From Amphritea sp. (GTDB lineage Bacteria; Pseudomonadota; Gammaproteobacteria; Pseudomonadales; Balneatricaceae): a DNA stretch of 8,640 nt. The notes below the pieces were generated by a model. That model ran no database searches, was not told the origin of the DNA, and saw only the letters and a program-made list of their open reading frames with translations. The position numbers and the translations under genes were made by a program. The first letter of the stretch is position 1. Each line of letters opens with the position of its first letter. The DNA is taken from positions 1 to 8,640 of the forward strand of contig JAGPUU010000120.1 of assembly GCA_018067325.1 (NCBI GenBank), given 5' to 3'. Shown here in pieces: positions 1 to 7,382 of the stretch.

Positions 1-917
1 CGGAGGCGGAATCTGGCATTGGTATACACATTGGCAATAGTGCGGGACATGCTTTATTCGCTTTACGTCGGCAACAGTCACTATTCCGTGGAATCCTGCC
101 ACAGTTACTAAAGCGTAAGGTGCTGTTCGTCTCACTAGCCGTTTTGGTTTTATTCATACCGGTCAGACTCAGCACATTAGCGCCAGTTGAAGTGATCCCT
201 AAGGACCCTTATGTCGTGGCAGCACCACTGGATGGTGTTGTTGAAGCGGTGACAGTGCACCCTAACCAGGTGATTAAAAAAGGGGATCTTTTAGCGCACA
301 TAGAAACTAATACGCTAGAAAGTGAGGAAGCGATTACTCATCAGGAACTTCTGGTCGCTCAGGCAGAGTTGAAAACTGTACAGCAAAGTGGGTTTATGGA
401 CCCGCGTCATAAAGCACGTTTTGCTGAACTGGAATCTCAGGTAAAGCTGCGGATGATACAGTGGCAATATGCTCAGGAACGATTGTCTCGCGCAGAGATT
501 TTATCGGATATCTCAGGTGTCGCTGTGCTCGGTGACCCGAGTGAATGGAAGGGACGCCCGGTCAAAGTAGGGGAACGTATTTTTTTGGTGGCTGACCCTG
601 CGCAGGTAGAGTTCGAAGTTATGTTGCCGGTAAAAGACTCCATCGCTTTGCGACCCGCTGCAGACGTACGGGTCTTTTTGGACAACGATCCTCTTCGTGC
701 CTGGTCCTCGCGGCTTAAACATGCGACCTATGAACCTCGTCCGACGCCGGATCAACAAGTAGCTTATCGGTTGGTTGTTAGCCTGCTCCCGCATGAAGAT
801 GCGCCGCCTCGAATAGGGCTGCGTGGAACGGCTAAAATATATGGTGAAAGAGTCAGCCTGTTCTTTTATCTGTTTCGTCGGCCGATTACGAGCGTTAGGC
901 AGTGGCTAGGGTGGTAG
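1..917 (+). CDS. HlyD-type periplasmic adaptor (membrane fusion protein), 5' end outside the window
   Basis: The reading frame (codons begin at base 3) is open to the left edge, so the true start lies upstream; the GTG at 120 falls within the transmembrane region and is not a convincing start. About 304 residues are visible: a basic cytoplasmic stretch (RRQQSLFRG, LLKRK), one hydrophobic segment (about residues 40-57, VLFVSLAVLVLFIP), then a periplasmic part. It has the biotinyl-lipoyl half motif typical of HlyD/MFP adaptors (VAAPLDGVVEAVTVHPNQ, then IKKGDLLAHIE), a short helical hairpin rich in Glu and Gln, the return half (SDISGVAVLGDP, VKVGERIFLVADP), and a beta-barrel-like region. Adaptors of this class bridge an inner-membrane transporter to an outer-membrane channel. 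The 3' end overlaps the next gene by 16 nt, so the two are almost certainly co-transcribed and translationally coupled. The pump partner is not visible. Family call is firm; substrate is unknown. Confidence 0.88.
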   Translation, partial: EAESGIGIHIGNSAGHALFALRRQQSLFRGILPQLLKRKVLFVSLAVLVLFIPVRLSTLAPVEVIPKDPYVVAAPLDGVVEAVTVHPNQVIKKGDLLAHIETNTLESEEAITHQELLVAQAELKTVQQSGFMDPRHKARFAELESQVKLRMIQWQYAQERLSRAEILSDISGVAVLGDPSEWKGRPVKVGERIFLVADPAQVEFEVMLPVKDSIALRPAADVRVFLDNDPLRAWSSRLKHATYEPRPTPDQQVAYRLVVSLLPHEDAPPRIGLRGTAKIYGERVSLFFYLFRRPITSVRQWLGW

Positions 918-3022
918 AGGTACGTTTACCCGCCCTGAGGCAGGATTTGAAATTATTGCCCGGGCCCCATGATGAAGATGGAGCACCTCGCTGGCTACTT
1001 CATGATGGTGTCCGTAATCGCTATTTTACGTTAGCGGAGTCGGCTTTAGACCTGATCAAACATTGGCAAGGAGGCATTTCTGCTGAGGCAATGTCTGTTC
1101 ACCTTACAGACTTAGGGCTTGAGTACGAAACGGGCGAAATTCAGGCCTTCTCTGATTTTTTGATTGTAAATAATCTTGTAGTTGCCCGTTCTGAAAGCGC
1201 CTCTAACTACTTTTCAACACAAAAGCGTGACAATCAAAAAAGTATCTGGAATAAGCTGCTTCACAATTATTTGTTTGTGCGTATACCCCTAATTCGACCG
1301 GACCCATTGCTCGCTAAAATTGCCCCTCGCCTCTCTTGGTTGTTCAATAGATCGGTCCACTGGACCATTGTATTGATGGGGCTGTTGGGGGCCTTGCTTG
1401 TATTGCGGCAGTGGGACAACTTTGCCTCAACGTTTCTCTATTTTTTCTCCTTTGAGGGTATGCTGCTATATGGATTCACGCTTGTACTAGTAAAAAGTGC
1501 ACATGAGCTTGGACATGCCTTGGTGTCATATCGATTGGGCTGCAGAGTGGCGTCAATGGGCGTTGCTTTTCTCGTGATGTTTCCTGTGTTGTATACCGAT
1601 ACAACCGATGCCTGGAAGCTTAGATCGAAAAGAGATCGGCTACGGATCGTGACCGCTGGTGTGCGGACTGAGCTTTACTTGGCGCTTATCGCAACTTTTT
1701 TGTGGGGAGTGCTTCCGGATGGTGCTCTGCGTAGCGCTGTTTTCTTTGTGGCGACTACGAGCTGGGTGACATCGTTGTTAGTAAATATTAGCCCGTTTCT
1801 TCGCTTTGATGGTTACTATGCATTTTCTGATATTGTAGGTATTGAGAACCTTCAACAACGCTCATTCGCACTAGGTCGATGGTCGCTAAGGCAGTGGATT
1901 TGGGGCATCAAAGACCCACTCCCTGAACCCTTACCAAAACCACGCGCCCGGCTAATGATTGTGTATGCTTGGTGTACTTGGATTTACCGCTTTTTTCTTT
2001 TTCTGGGTATTGCTTTATTGGTCTATCATTTCTTTTTTAAAATGCTAGGCATTTTGCTTTTCGTCGTAGAAATATTGTGGTTTATCGTTATGCCCATTTT
2101 TAAAGAGCTTAAAGTCTGGCAAGAACGCAGGAATGATTTTCGTTTTACACCGTTGCGTCTTCTATGGTGGTCATTACCTATTACGGTGTTAATTCTCGCT
2201 ATATTGCCGCTGCCCATGGCGGTTTCAGTTCCTGGTGTGATAAAGGCAGAACGCTCTCAATACCTATTTGCGACTGAGCCGGCTCAGGTCGTTGCACGTT
2301 ATGCTAAGCCCGGCGACCCGGTGGGTGCTGGAGATCTATTGATTAGCCTGACGTCTCCAAGTTTGGAGAACGCTATATTTCAGGTTAAGGAGGAACTCCA
2401 CTTAGCAGAGTTAAAATTAACTCGACAAGCAGCATCTTTAGAAGAAAAAACGAGTCAGGCGACAAACCGAGAGCGTATAAGGCAGTTGAAAACACAGGTT
2501 GCGGGCCTTTATAGCAGGCAGGAGTTATTGGAAATTCGTGCTCCGTTTTCGGGTGTTGTGTCGGAATCAGAAAGGCTTGGACCAGGGCAATGGGTAGGTA
2601 AAGACCAGCTGTTACTGACGTTGATTGACCCTGAACAGCTCAGGATAGAGGGTTTTGTTAGCGAACAGAATGTTAATCTTCTCTCCGCGGATAGCCCGGG
2701 AGTTTTTATTGGCAACTCAGGAGAAGGGGCGTCGCTACCTGTCACGCTGATACAGGTTGATATTAGCGCTGTTTCGTCACTTCCATATCCAGAGTTAGGC
2801 TCAGGGGCTGGCGGGGCGATAGCTGTTCGTCAATCAGACAAGAGACTTATTCCTGAAAGCGCGTATTACCGGGTGAGTTTCCGGATTGACGACCGCCCTG
2901 GTTCGAATCATGAGCTATTACGTCAACCTGGTATGCTAGTGGTTGAAGGAAAAAGGCAAAGTTGGTTATGGCTGCAATTTCAGCGACTTCTAGCAGTTGC
3001 GGTCAGAGAATCAGGCTTTTGA
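902..3022 (+). CDS. PqqD-like / site-2 protease (M50) / HlyD fusion membrane protein
   Basis: This 706-residue protein begins at GTG inside the end of the preceding gene; the SD is poor, so translational coupling is likely, and a second in-frame GTG at 911 is possible. Residues about 5-96 (LPALRQDLKLLPGP, then HDGVRNRYFTLAESALDLI) resemble the PqqD-like winged-helix domain that binds peptides in RiPP systems. Residues about 150-440 hold roughly eight hydrophobic segments. HELGH at 201-205 supplies the His/Glu/His zinc site of site-2 proteases, and FLRFDGYY at 299-306 supplies the probable third ligand, D303. Residues about 440-690 form a HlyD-like module: lipoyl half (FATEPAQVVARYAKPGDPV), a helical hairpin at about 490-540, return half (EIRAPFSGVVSESERLGPGQ) and a beta domain. 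The protein is intact and all key metal residues are present. It probably cleaves or handles a peptide or protein substrate in the membrane while docking to an envelope conduit; that role is inferred from architecture, and activity and substrate are unknown. Confidence 0.88.
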   Translation: MARVVEVRLPALRQDLKLLPGPHDEDGAPRWLLHDGVRNRYFTLAESALDLIKHWQGGISAEAMSVHLTDLGLEYETGEIQAFSDFLIVNNLVVARSESASNYFSTQKRDNQKSIWNKLLHNYLFVRIPLIRPDPLLAKIAPRLSWLFNRSVHWTIVLMGLLGALLVLRQWDNFASTFLYFFSFEGMLLYGFTLVLVKSAHELGHALVSYRLGCRVASMGVAFLVMFPVLYTDTTDAWKLRSKRDRLRIVTAGVRTELYLALIATFLWGVLPDGALRSAVFFVATTSWVTSLLVNISPFLRFDGYYAFSDIVGIENLQQRSFALGRWSLRQWIWGIKDPLPEPLPKPRARLMIVYAWCTWIYRFFLFLGIALLVYHFFFKMLGILLFVVEILWFIVMPIFKELKVWQERRNDFRFTPLRLLWWSLPITVLILAILPLPMAVSVPGVIKAERSQYLFATEPAQVVARYAKPGDPVGAGDLLISLTSPSLENAIFQVKEELHLAELKLTRQAASLEEKTSQATNRERIRQLKTQVAGLYSRQELLEIRAPFSGVVSESERLGPGQWVGKDQLLLTLIDPEQLRIEGFVSEQNVNLLSADSPGVFIGNSGEGASLPVTLIQVDISAVSSLPYPELGSGAGGAIAVRQSDKRLIPESAYYRVSFRIDDRPGSNHELLRQPGMLVVEGKRQSWLWLQFQRLLAVAVRESGF

Positions 3023-3063
3023 TATTTTTTCCCGTAACTAAAGTTTTGGAACCGCTACTATCC

Positions 3064-3087
3064 CCTCCCCAAAAATAAAGAGGGAGG
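3064..3087. other. Inverted repeat between convergent genes (possible weak terminator)
   Basis: CCTCCC (3064-3069) and GGGAGG (3082-3087) form a 6-bp GC-rich stem around a 12-nt A-rich loop, in the 129-bp gap where the M50 fusion gene and fhs converge. Position fits a shared transcription end point. However, neither strand has a run of T after the stem (A4 follows on +, GGATAG on -), so it is not a canonical intrinsic terminator. A T6 run at about 3025-3030, just after the M50 stop codon, has no convincing stem before it. Confidence 0.25.
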
Positions 3088-3151
3088 AAAACACATAAAG
3101 TAATGTATAACCATTTCATGTAAAGGAAGTGATTAGGCCTTACTTGGTCAG

Positions 3152-4816
3152 TTACTCCAGTCCCTCAATCACACCACTTTTGAGCAATCGAATGGCATTG
3201 GCTGCCGGTTCCTTTGGAAGTCCGGGCATACGCATGATCTTTCCGGTCAGGATCACTAGAAAGCCTGCCCCGGCATTAATCTGAATCGCCCGGACGGTCA
3301 CTTCAAAGTCCCGCGGTCTGCCGTGAAGTTCCGGGTCATCTGACAGTGAACTGGGGGCTTTGGCGATACACACAGGCAGATGGGTCAGGCCCAGTTGTTG
3401 AACTAGCTTGAGATCTTTCTCTGCATCTTTTGTAAAGGCGACGTCATCTGCACCATACATCGATTTGCATACTGCCCGCACCTTCTCTAATACGGTTAGA
3501 TCCAGACTATAGAGTGGTTTAAAGGGTTTATTCTGTGTTACTGAATTGATGACTGCTTTGGCCAACTCAATGGCCCCTTTGCCGCCATCGGCATGGTGGG
3601 TAGTTTCTGCAAAGGCTACGTTATGCTCGGCGCAACGCTCACGAATAATCGCTACCTCGGCATCGGTGTCGGTGGCAAATCGATTAAGCGCCACTACGGG
3701 CTGTTTATTGAATATCGCGACACTCTCAATGTGCTTATCCAGATTTCCCAGACCTTGCGTCACCGCTGTGAGATCTTCTGCTTCCAAATTATTTTTCAAC
3801 TTACCGCCGTGCATTTTTAACGCCCGCACGGTGGTTACCAGCACCACAGCATCCGGATCTAAATTAGCGACCCTGCATTTGATATCGAAGAACTTTTCGG
3901 CGCCCAGGTCGAAACCGAAACCGGCTTCAGTGATCGTCCAGTCTGCATACTGCATCGCCATACGGGTGGCTATAACGCTGTTGCACCCGTGAGCGATGTT
4001 GGCAAAAGGGCCGCCATGTACAAAGGCCGGAGTACCTTCAAAGCTTTGTACCAAGTTGGGTTGTAGCGCATCCCGTAACAGCGCCATCATCGCCCCGGTA
4101 ATCTTTAGCTGTGCGGCATAGACCGGCTCGTTTGCATAGGTATAGCCGATCAGCGTGCGATCAAGACGCTGTTTCAGATCTTCAGCGTCTTCAGCCAGAC
4201 AAAGCATCGCCATCACCTCTGAGGCGGCGGTAATATCGAAGCCGCCTTCCCGTGGAATTCCCTGCATCTTTCCGCCGAGGCCGAGGACGATTTTGCGCAG
4301 ACTGCGATCGTTCATATCCATAACCCGTCGCCAGACGATCTGTCGGGGGTCGATGCCCAGGTCATTGCCTTGATAGATGTGATTATCGATGGCGGCTGAT
4401 ACCAGATTATTGGCACTGGTGATGGCATGGAAGTCACCGGTAAAGTGCAAATTGATCCGGTCGGCAGGCATTATCTGACTATAGCCCCCGCCAGTTGCTC
4501 CCCCTTTCATTCCCAGGCAAGGCCCCAGCGAAGGTTCGCGAAGCGCCATACATACCGACTCGTTCAGTTGTGAAAATGCTTGAGCCAGACCGATAGTGGT
4601 AGTGGTTTTGCCTTCCCCGGAGGGGGTGGGTGTCGTAGCAGAAACAAGAATCAGCCTGCCAGGTTTTCTATTGTTCTGAGTTAGCGCCTTTAGATCTATC
4701 TTGGCGATATCCCGACCATAAGGGTGGAGGTAGTCACTATCAATTCCCAGTTTCTCACTAATTTCAGCAATAGGCAGGGGGCTGAACTGTAGAGCGATCT
4801 CGACATCTGTGGCCAT
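3152..4816 (-). CDS. fhs: Formate-tetrahydrofolate ligase (10-formyl-THF synthetase)
   Basis: The cytoplasmic enzyme joins formate to tetrahydrofolate using ATP, giving 10-formyl-THF for purine and formyl-methionine synthesis, or running in reverse to yield ATP and formate. The 554-residue length is typical of the bacterial monofunctional enzyme. Visible family marks are the nucleotide-binding loop PTPSGEGKTTT (63-73), the signature GMKGGATGGGY (102-112), the conserved stretch TPAFVHGGPFANIAHGCNS (262-280), and VTTVRALKMHGG (327-338), which matches the second family signature. The ATG start is well supported by AAGGAG six bases upstream. It converges on the M50 fusion gene and lies 114 bp downstream of the MFS gene on the same strand, so it may be read from its own promoter, from the MFS transcript, or both. 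No folate, glycine or purine riboswitch is apparent in the short leader. Nothing looks broken. Confidence 0.98.
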   Translation of the reverse strand: MATDVEIALQFSPLPIAEISEKLGIDSDYLHPYGRDIAKIDLKALTQNNRKPGRLILVSATTPTPSGEGKTTTTIGLAQAFSQLNESVCMALREPSLGPCLGMKGGATGGGYSQIMPADRINLHFTGDFHAITSANNLVSAAIDNHIYQGNDLGIDPRQIVWRRVMDMNDRSLRKIVLGLGGKMQGIPREGGFDITAASEVMAMLCLAEDAEDLKQRLDRTLIGYTYANEPVYAAQLKITGAMMALLRDALQPNLVQSFEGTPAFVHGGPFANIAHGCNSVIATRMAMQYADWTITEAGFGFDLGAEKFFDIKCRVANLDPDAVVLVTTVRALKMHGGKLKNNLEAEDLTAVTQGLGNLDKHIESVAIFNKQPVVALNRFATDTDAEVAIIRERCAEHNVAFAETTHHADGGKGAIELAKAVINSVTQNKPFKPLYSLDLTVLEKVRAVCKSMYGADDVAFTKDAEKDLKLVQQLGLTHLPVCIAKAPSSLSDDPELHGRPRDFEVTVRAIQINAGAGFLVILTGKIMRMPGLPKEPAANAIRLLKSGVIEGLE

Positions 4817-4822
4817 AACAGG

Positions 4823-4828
4823 CTCCTT
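4823..4828 (-). promoter_or_regulatory. Shine-Dalgarno of fhs
   Basis: On the minus strand AAGGAG stands six bases before the ATG at 4816. It is a near-perfect SD and fixes the start of fhs. Confidence 0.85.
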
Positions 4829-4858
4829 AGTGATCAGTTATTTCGCTACTGTTCATTA

Positions 4859-4887
4859 AACATGGGAATAAATAGAGCCAGAGTCAA
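4859..4887 (-). promoter_or_regulatory. Possible fhs promoter
   Basis: On the minus strand TTGACT (4887-4882) is a good -35 match. At 17 bp spacing the -10 position reads CATGTT (4864-4859), which matches the consensus at only three of six bases. The implied leader is about 40 nt. This is a weak call, based on position and the -35 alone. Confidence 0.25.
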
Positions 4888-4930
4888 TATATTCAGTGAT
4901 TTTATTCTCTGATGTCGGGTGTTGAAGCTA

Positions 4931-4948
4931 TTAAGCTTGATTGCTTAA
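4931..4948. repeat. Inverted repeat over the MFS stop codon
   Basis: TTAAGC (4931-4936) and GCTTAA (4943-4948) form a perfect 6-bp stem around TTGATT, including the MFS stop codon. The stem is AT-rich and no T-run follows on the minus strand, so terminator function is doubtful; it could stabilise the 3' end of the message or be chance. Confidence 0.3.
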
Positions 4949-6127
4949 CGGTGCAATAGGTAGTGCTGCTTGGTGTTCAATGCGTTGGGCGACGATCAGG
5001 GCAATGCTGCCGGCCAGCATTATTACCAGCGTCAGTATCAGGCCGTTGTTAAAGTTGCCGTAGTACTCTGCCATATAGCCCACGATAGCGGGCGCGATGA
5101 CCTGAGCGATACCATAACTGAAGGTTAGTCGACTCATCGGTTTTGATGGATTGTCAGGAAATAAACGTCCAACCATCGACAGCATCATACTGACGATGCC
5201 GATAAAACTGGCACCATAGATCAGAGCGCTGAGAATGACGGCAGCTAAATCTTGGCTTAGCAGTAGAATCAGAATGCTCAGGGCGTTAAGGAAGTAGGCA
5301 ATAAACAGCGCTTGCCACTGGCCGGTGGTGTCGATGATTTTATCCCATAGGGCGCTCGCCGGAGCACAACTTATCCCGGCAACCAGCCAGATCATCCAGC
5401 CTTGACCTGCTAATGCTTCGATGCTCTCGGCAATCGTAATCAGGAACGTAGCCGAGATAACATAACCGGCCCCGGCGCAGAAATAGGCCAGCTGTAGCAC
5501 CGGCATAAAGCTTGAAGGCAGAGAGCTGTGTTTTGTGCAGTGTTTAGCCAGCGGCTGTTCAACACTGAAATCCGGTAGCCAGAACCATACGGGTATGATC
5601 AAGACTAAGGTAACTGCGCTATAAACCAGCCACTGTTGGTCCCAGCTGAATATATCTTTGATGATGACAGCAAGAATAGCGGTGATAACGATGCCGATAC
5701 CTAAGCCTGAAAAAAAGATGCCGAGTTCAGCTTTATGGTTACGTTTCATTAACCAGTGCATCAATAAACCACCGCCAAGCAGCATCCCGGCGGCACTGCT
5801 TAAGCCCGACAGGTAACGCAGCAGATACCAAATCGGCTCTAGCGTGGTCAGTGCCATCGCCATGCTGGTCAATACAGCGGTTAGCAGTCCAACTTTATAC
5901 AGGCGGGCTTTTAGCGCCAGGCTGTGGATAAAAGAGATCAGCAATGCGCCACTGAGATAGCCTGCATAATTAGCAGCAGCCAGATAGCCGGCGACCGATT
6001 CGCTCATCCCGGTTCCCCGGGCCATTTCAGGAATCATCGGAGTGTAGGCAAAACGGGCGATGCCGATGGTCGCGACTACCCCTAAAACACAGGTCAGTAG
6101 CATTCGGAATTTACTGATTTCAGGCAT
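4931..6127 (-). CDS. MFS transporter, YbfB/YjiJ-type
   Basis: This 398-residue, strongly hydrophobic protein has about twelve membrane segments, the usual size for a major-facilitator transporter. Its N-terminus (GIARFAYTPMIPEM, then AGYLAAANYAGYLSGALL) is the hallmark of the YbfB/YjiJ (MFS_4) group, whose substrates are mostly undefined. The middle basic/acidic loop (LPDFSVEQPLAKHCTKHSS) separates two six-helix halves, and the second half carries the RLTFSYGIAQVIAPAIVGY segment also seen in this group. The start ATG at 6127 has only a weak GAGA SD; it places a short polar stretch (MPEISKFR) before the first helix, as expected. The gene is divergent from an AraC regulator, which probably controls it. 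The 3' end overlaps a small inverted repeat. Direction of transport and substrate cannot be told from sequence. Confidence 0.93.
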   Translation of the reverse strand: MPEISKFRMLLTCVLGVVATIGIARFAYTPMIPEMARGTGMSESVAGYLAAANYAGYLSGALLISFIHSLALKARLYKVGLLTAVLTSMAMALTTLEPIWYLLRYLSGLSSAAGMLLGGGLLMHWLMKRNHKAELGIFFSGLGIGIVITAILAVIIKDIFSWDQQWLVYSAVTLVLIIPVWFWLPDFSVEQPLAKHCTKHSSLPSSFMPVLQLAYFCAGAGYVISATFLITIAESIEALAGQGWMIWLVAGISCAPASALWDKIIDTTGQWQALFIAYFLNALSILILLLSQDLAAVILSALIYGASFIGIVSMMLSMVGRLFPDNPSKPMSRLTFSYGIAQVIAPAIVGYMAEYYGNFNNGLILTLVIMLAGSIALIVAQRIEHQAALPIAPLSNQA

Positions 6128-6227
6128 GCTAAATTCTCAGATTTGTGGAGATCTATAGGTTAACGGGTGAGGTTTTTGTTGTCTTTCTATAAAATGACAG
6201 AATATATATAAAACCAGACAGTAAGCT
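6128..6227. promoter_or_regulatory. Divergent control region between the MFS gene and the AraC regulator
   Basis: This 100-bp spacer must hold promoters for both directions. For the regulator (+), TTGTCT (6179-6184) and TATATA (6203-6208), 18 bp apart, form a plausible sigma-70 promoter. For the transporter (-) no clear pair was found, which fits a promoter that needs an activator. GACAG occurs at 6196-6200 and again at 6217-6221, a 21-bp repeat distance (two helix turns), in an arrangement that could suit AraC-family half-sites; the similarity around it is only about 7 of 10 bases. Confidence 0.45.
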
Positions 6228-7016
6228 ATGACATCCGATTCTGCTCACGAACTCAGCCTGTTGACGATGCAGTCCTTGCCCCGAGAACTCTATGTTCGGC
6301 AGGAAGTGATGCCCGCGGGTCACTATTTTCCACCTCACCGACATGATTGGCATCAGTTGTTGTACGCTGTTTCCGGTGTGCTGGTGGTGGACCTGATCGG
6401 CGAGCGATACTTTATTCCACCGGAGCAGGCGATCTGGTTGCCCAGTGGCTGTCAGCACAGCGTATACACTGGGTATGGTGCTGATCTGAAAAGTCTTTAT
6501 ATTGAATCCAGTTATCAGGGGCTCGCCTCAGACAGAGCTTCAGTGCTACAGATTACGCCGTTAATGCGGGAGCTTATATTAGTGGCTGCCGGTATTGAGG
6601 TTGAGTATCCGTTCCAAGGCTATGAGAATGATCTGGTGCAGTTGCTGCTTCAATCACTGAGCCGTCTGGAACGGGATGATCAGCACCTTCCCTGGCCGAT
6701 AAGTGGCGATCTTATTAACCTTTGTAATCAGCTTTATGAACAATCAGATAGCAGTGAAACTTCAGAACAGCTGGCAAGCTCGCTGGCGGTGTCACTAAGG
6801 ACACTGGATCGCCGTTTTCGTCGGGAAACTGGTATGTCGCTGAAACAGTGGCGCCAACAGTTACGGCTGATGCAGGCAATTGAACTACTGAATACGGGTC
6901 AGAATATTACCGCGATCGCCTTAGAACTTGGCTACAGCTCTGCTTCCCCTTTTATCTATATGTTTAGGGAGAAGTTTGGCCTCAGCCCCGCACAGTATAG
7001 AAAGCAAAACAGATAG
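6228..7016 (+). CDS. AraC-family transcriptional regulator with N-terminal cupin
   Basis: The protein has 262 residues. The N-terminal half is a cupin-type sensor domain with a His-rich motif PHRHDWHQLLYAVSG (36-50; H37, H39, H42), IPPEQAIWLPSG (63-74) and a further His in CQHSVY (H77), a pattern that could bind a metal or small ligand. The C-terminal half has the double helix-turn-helix of AraC proteins: the first about 178-198 (EQLASSLAVSLRTLDRRFRR), the second about 226-249 (ITAIALELGYSSASPFIYMF), ending in the family's FGLSPAQYRK. The arrangement and cupin resemble the NimR (YeaM)-like subgroup, which also sits divergent from an MFS transporter. It most likely regulates the adjacent MFS gene and perhaps itself. 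The ATG start has a weak SD but the domain is complete from it. The inducer is unknown. Confidence 0.94.
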   Translation: MTSDSAHELSLLTMQSLPRELYVRQEVMPAGHYFPPHRHDWHQLLYAVSGVLVVDLIGERYFIPPEQAIWLPSGCQHSVYTGYGADLKSLYIESSYQGLASDRASVLQITPLMRELILVAAGIEVEYPFQGYENDLVQLLLQSLSRLERDDQHLPWPISGDLINLCNQLYEQSDSSETSEQLASSLAVSLRTLDRRFRRETGMSLKQWRQQLRLMQAIELLNTGQNITAIALELGYSSASPFIYMFREKFGLSPAQYRKQNR

Positions 7017-7087
7017 GGCTTGAGTTCATATCTTCAACAATCATCCTTGTGTTACTGTTTTGGCAGAAATTTATAGAGTGAGCTTTT

Positions 7088-7093
7088 GAGGGA
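7088..7093 (+). promoter_or_regulatory. Shine-Dalgarno that selects the TTG start at 7101
   Basis: GAGGGA lies seven bases before TTG at 7101. The alternative TTG at 7086 would place this SD inside the gene and has no good SD of its own, so 7101 is preferred. Confidence 0.5.
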
Positions 7094-7100
7094 TGCTGAG

Positions 7101-7307
7101 TTGAAAAAGTTTGAGCTGAATTTGGATGCGGTTATTGTTATCGCACTGCTGTTTGTTTTATCGCTGGGTGTGAATTATGTCCTCTATCGTCTTTATTCAA
7201 CAGAGGCAAAAGCAAACGTAAAAATGCAGATACAGAATCAGGTAGACCAGTTAAACCTGGCTTCACAGAAGGCTTATATCAAAAAGCTAAAAGCGTTAGA
7301 AAAGTGA
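7101..7307 (+). CDS. Small single-pass membrane protein of unknown function
   Basis: This 68-residue protein starts with TTG and is preceded by a well-spaced GAGGGA. An in-frame TTG at 7086 would add five residues. No ATG or GTG start lies in the usable part of the frame; the stop TAG at 7074 closes it upstream. After a short polar N-terminus (MKKFELNLDA) comes one hydrophobic helix at about residues 11-29 (VIVIALLFVLSLGVNYVLY). A Lys/Gln/Ala-rich amphipathic tail follows (about 33-68, e.g. QIQNQVDQLNLASQKAYIKK), likely helical or weakly coiled-coil. Such architecture is seen in many small envelope accessory proteins, but I do not recognise the family. It lies 84 bp after the AraC gene and 119 bp before the FkbM gene. 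The protein-like composition and the SD support it as real; function is open. Confidence 0.65.
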   Translation: MKKFELNLDAVIVIALLFVLSLGVNYVLYRLYSTEAKANVKMQIQNQVDQLNLASQKAYIKKLKALEK

Positions 7308-7310
7308 ATG

Positions 7311-7335
7311 GGTCAGAGTTTAAAAAATTCTGTCC
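7311..7335 (+). terminator. Possible imperfect hairpin after the small membrane protein gene
   Basis: GGTCAGA (7311-7317) can pair with TCTGTCC (7329-7335), giving six pairs with one T-T mismatch around an 11-nt AT-rich loop. Only TTT follows. It begins three bases after the stop codon, the right place for a transcription end, but the stem is weak. Confidence 0.25.
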
Positions 7336-7368
7336 TTTGAAAGTGTATGCGCAAGGCAAGGCCTAACC

Positions 7369-7382
7369 CAGAAGGTCTTCTG
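7369..7382. repeat. 14-bp near-perfect palindrome upstream of the FkbM gene
   Basis: CAGAAG-GT-CTTCTG has perfect 6-bp arms around a two-base centre. It lies 44 bp before the FkbM start and touches GATAAT (7382-7387), which could act as a -10 element although no good -35 is seen. It could be a repressor site or part of a short hairpin. Regulator unknown. Confidence 0.35.

Noticed and set aside
120..122. GTG at 120 as the start of the first adaptor gene
   Set aside because: The frame is open to base 3 and codes for a plausible basic cytoplasmic segment before the membrane helix; the GTG would truncate the protein just at the helix and has no clear SD.
3546..3992. 148-codon open frame on the + strand inside fhs
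   Set aside because: It lies antisense to a fully conserved fhs coding sequence; the translation is Ser/Ala/Thr-rich with no recognisable domain, as expected of a shadow frame in a moderately GC-rich gene.
4817..4930. Riboswitch upstream of fhs
   Set aside because: Only 114 bp are available and no conserved glycine, folate or purine riboswitch core could be made out.
7047..7077. Promoter for the small membrane protein gene (TTGTGT with TATAGA)
   Set aside because: The spacing is about 19 bp and the predicted transcript would begin almost at the SD; support was too weak for a feature.
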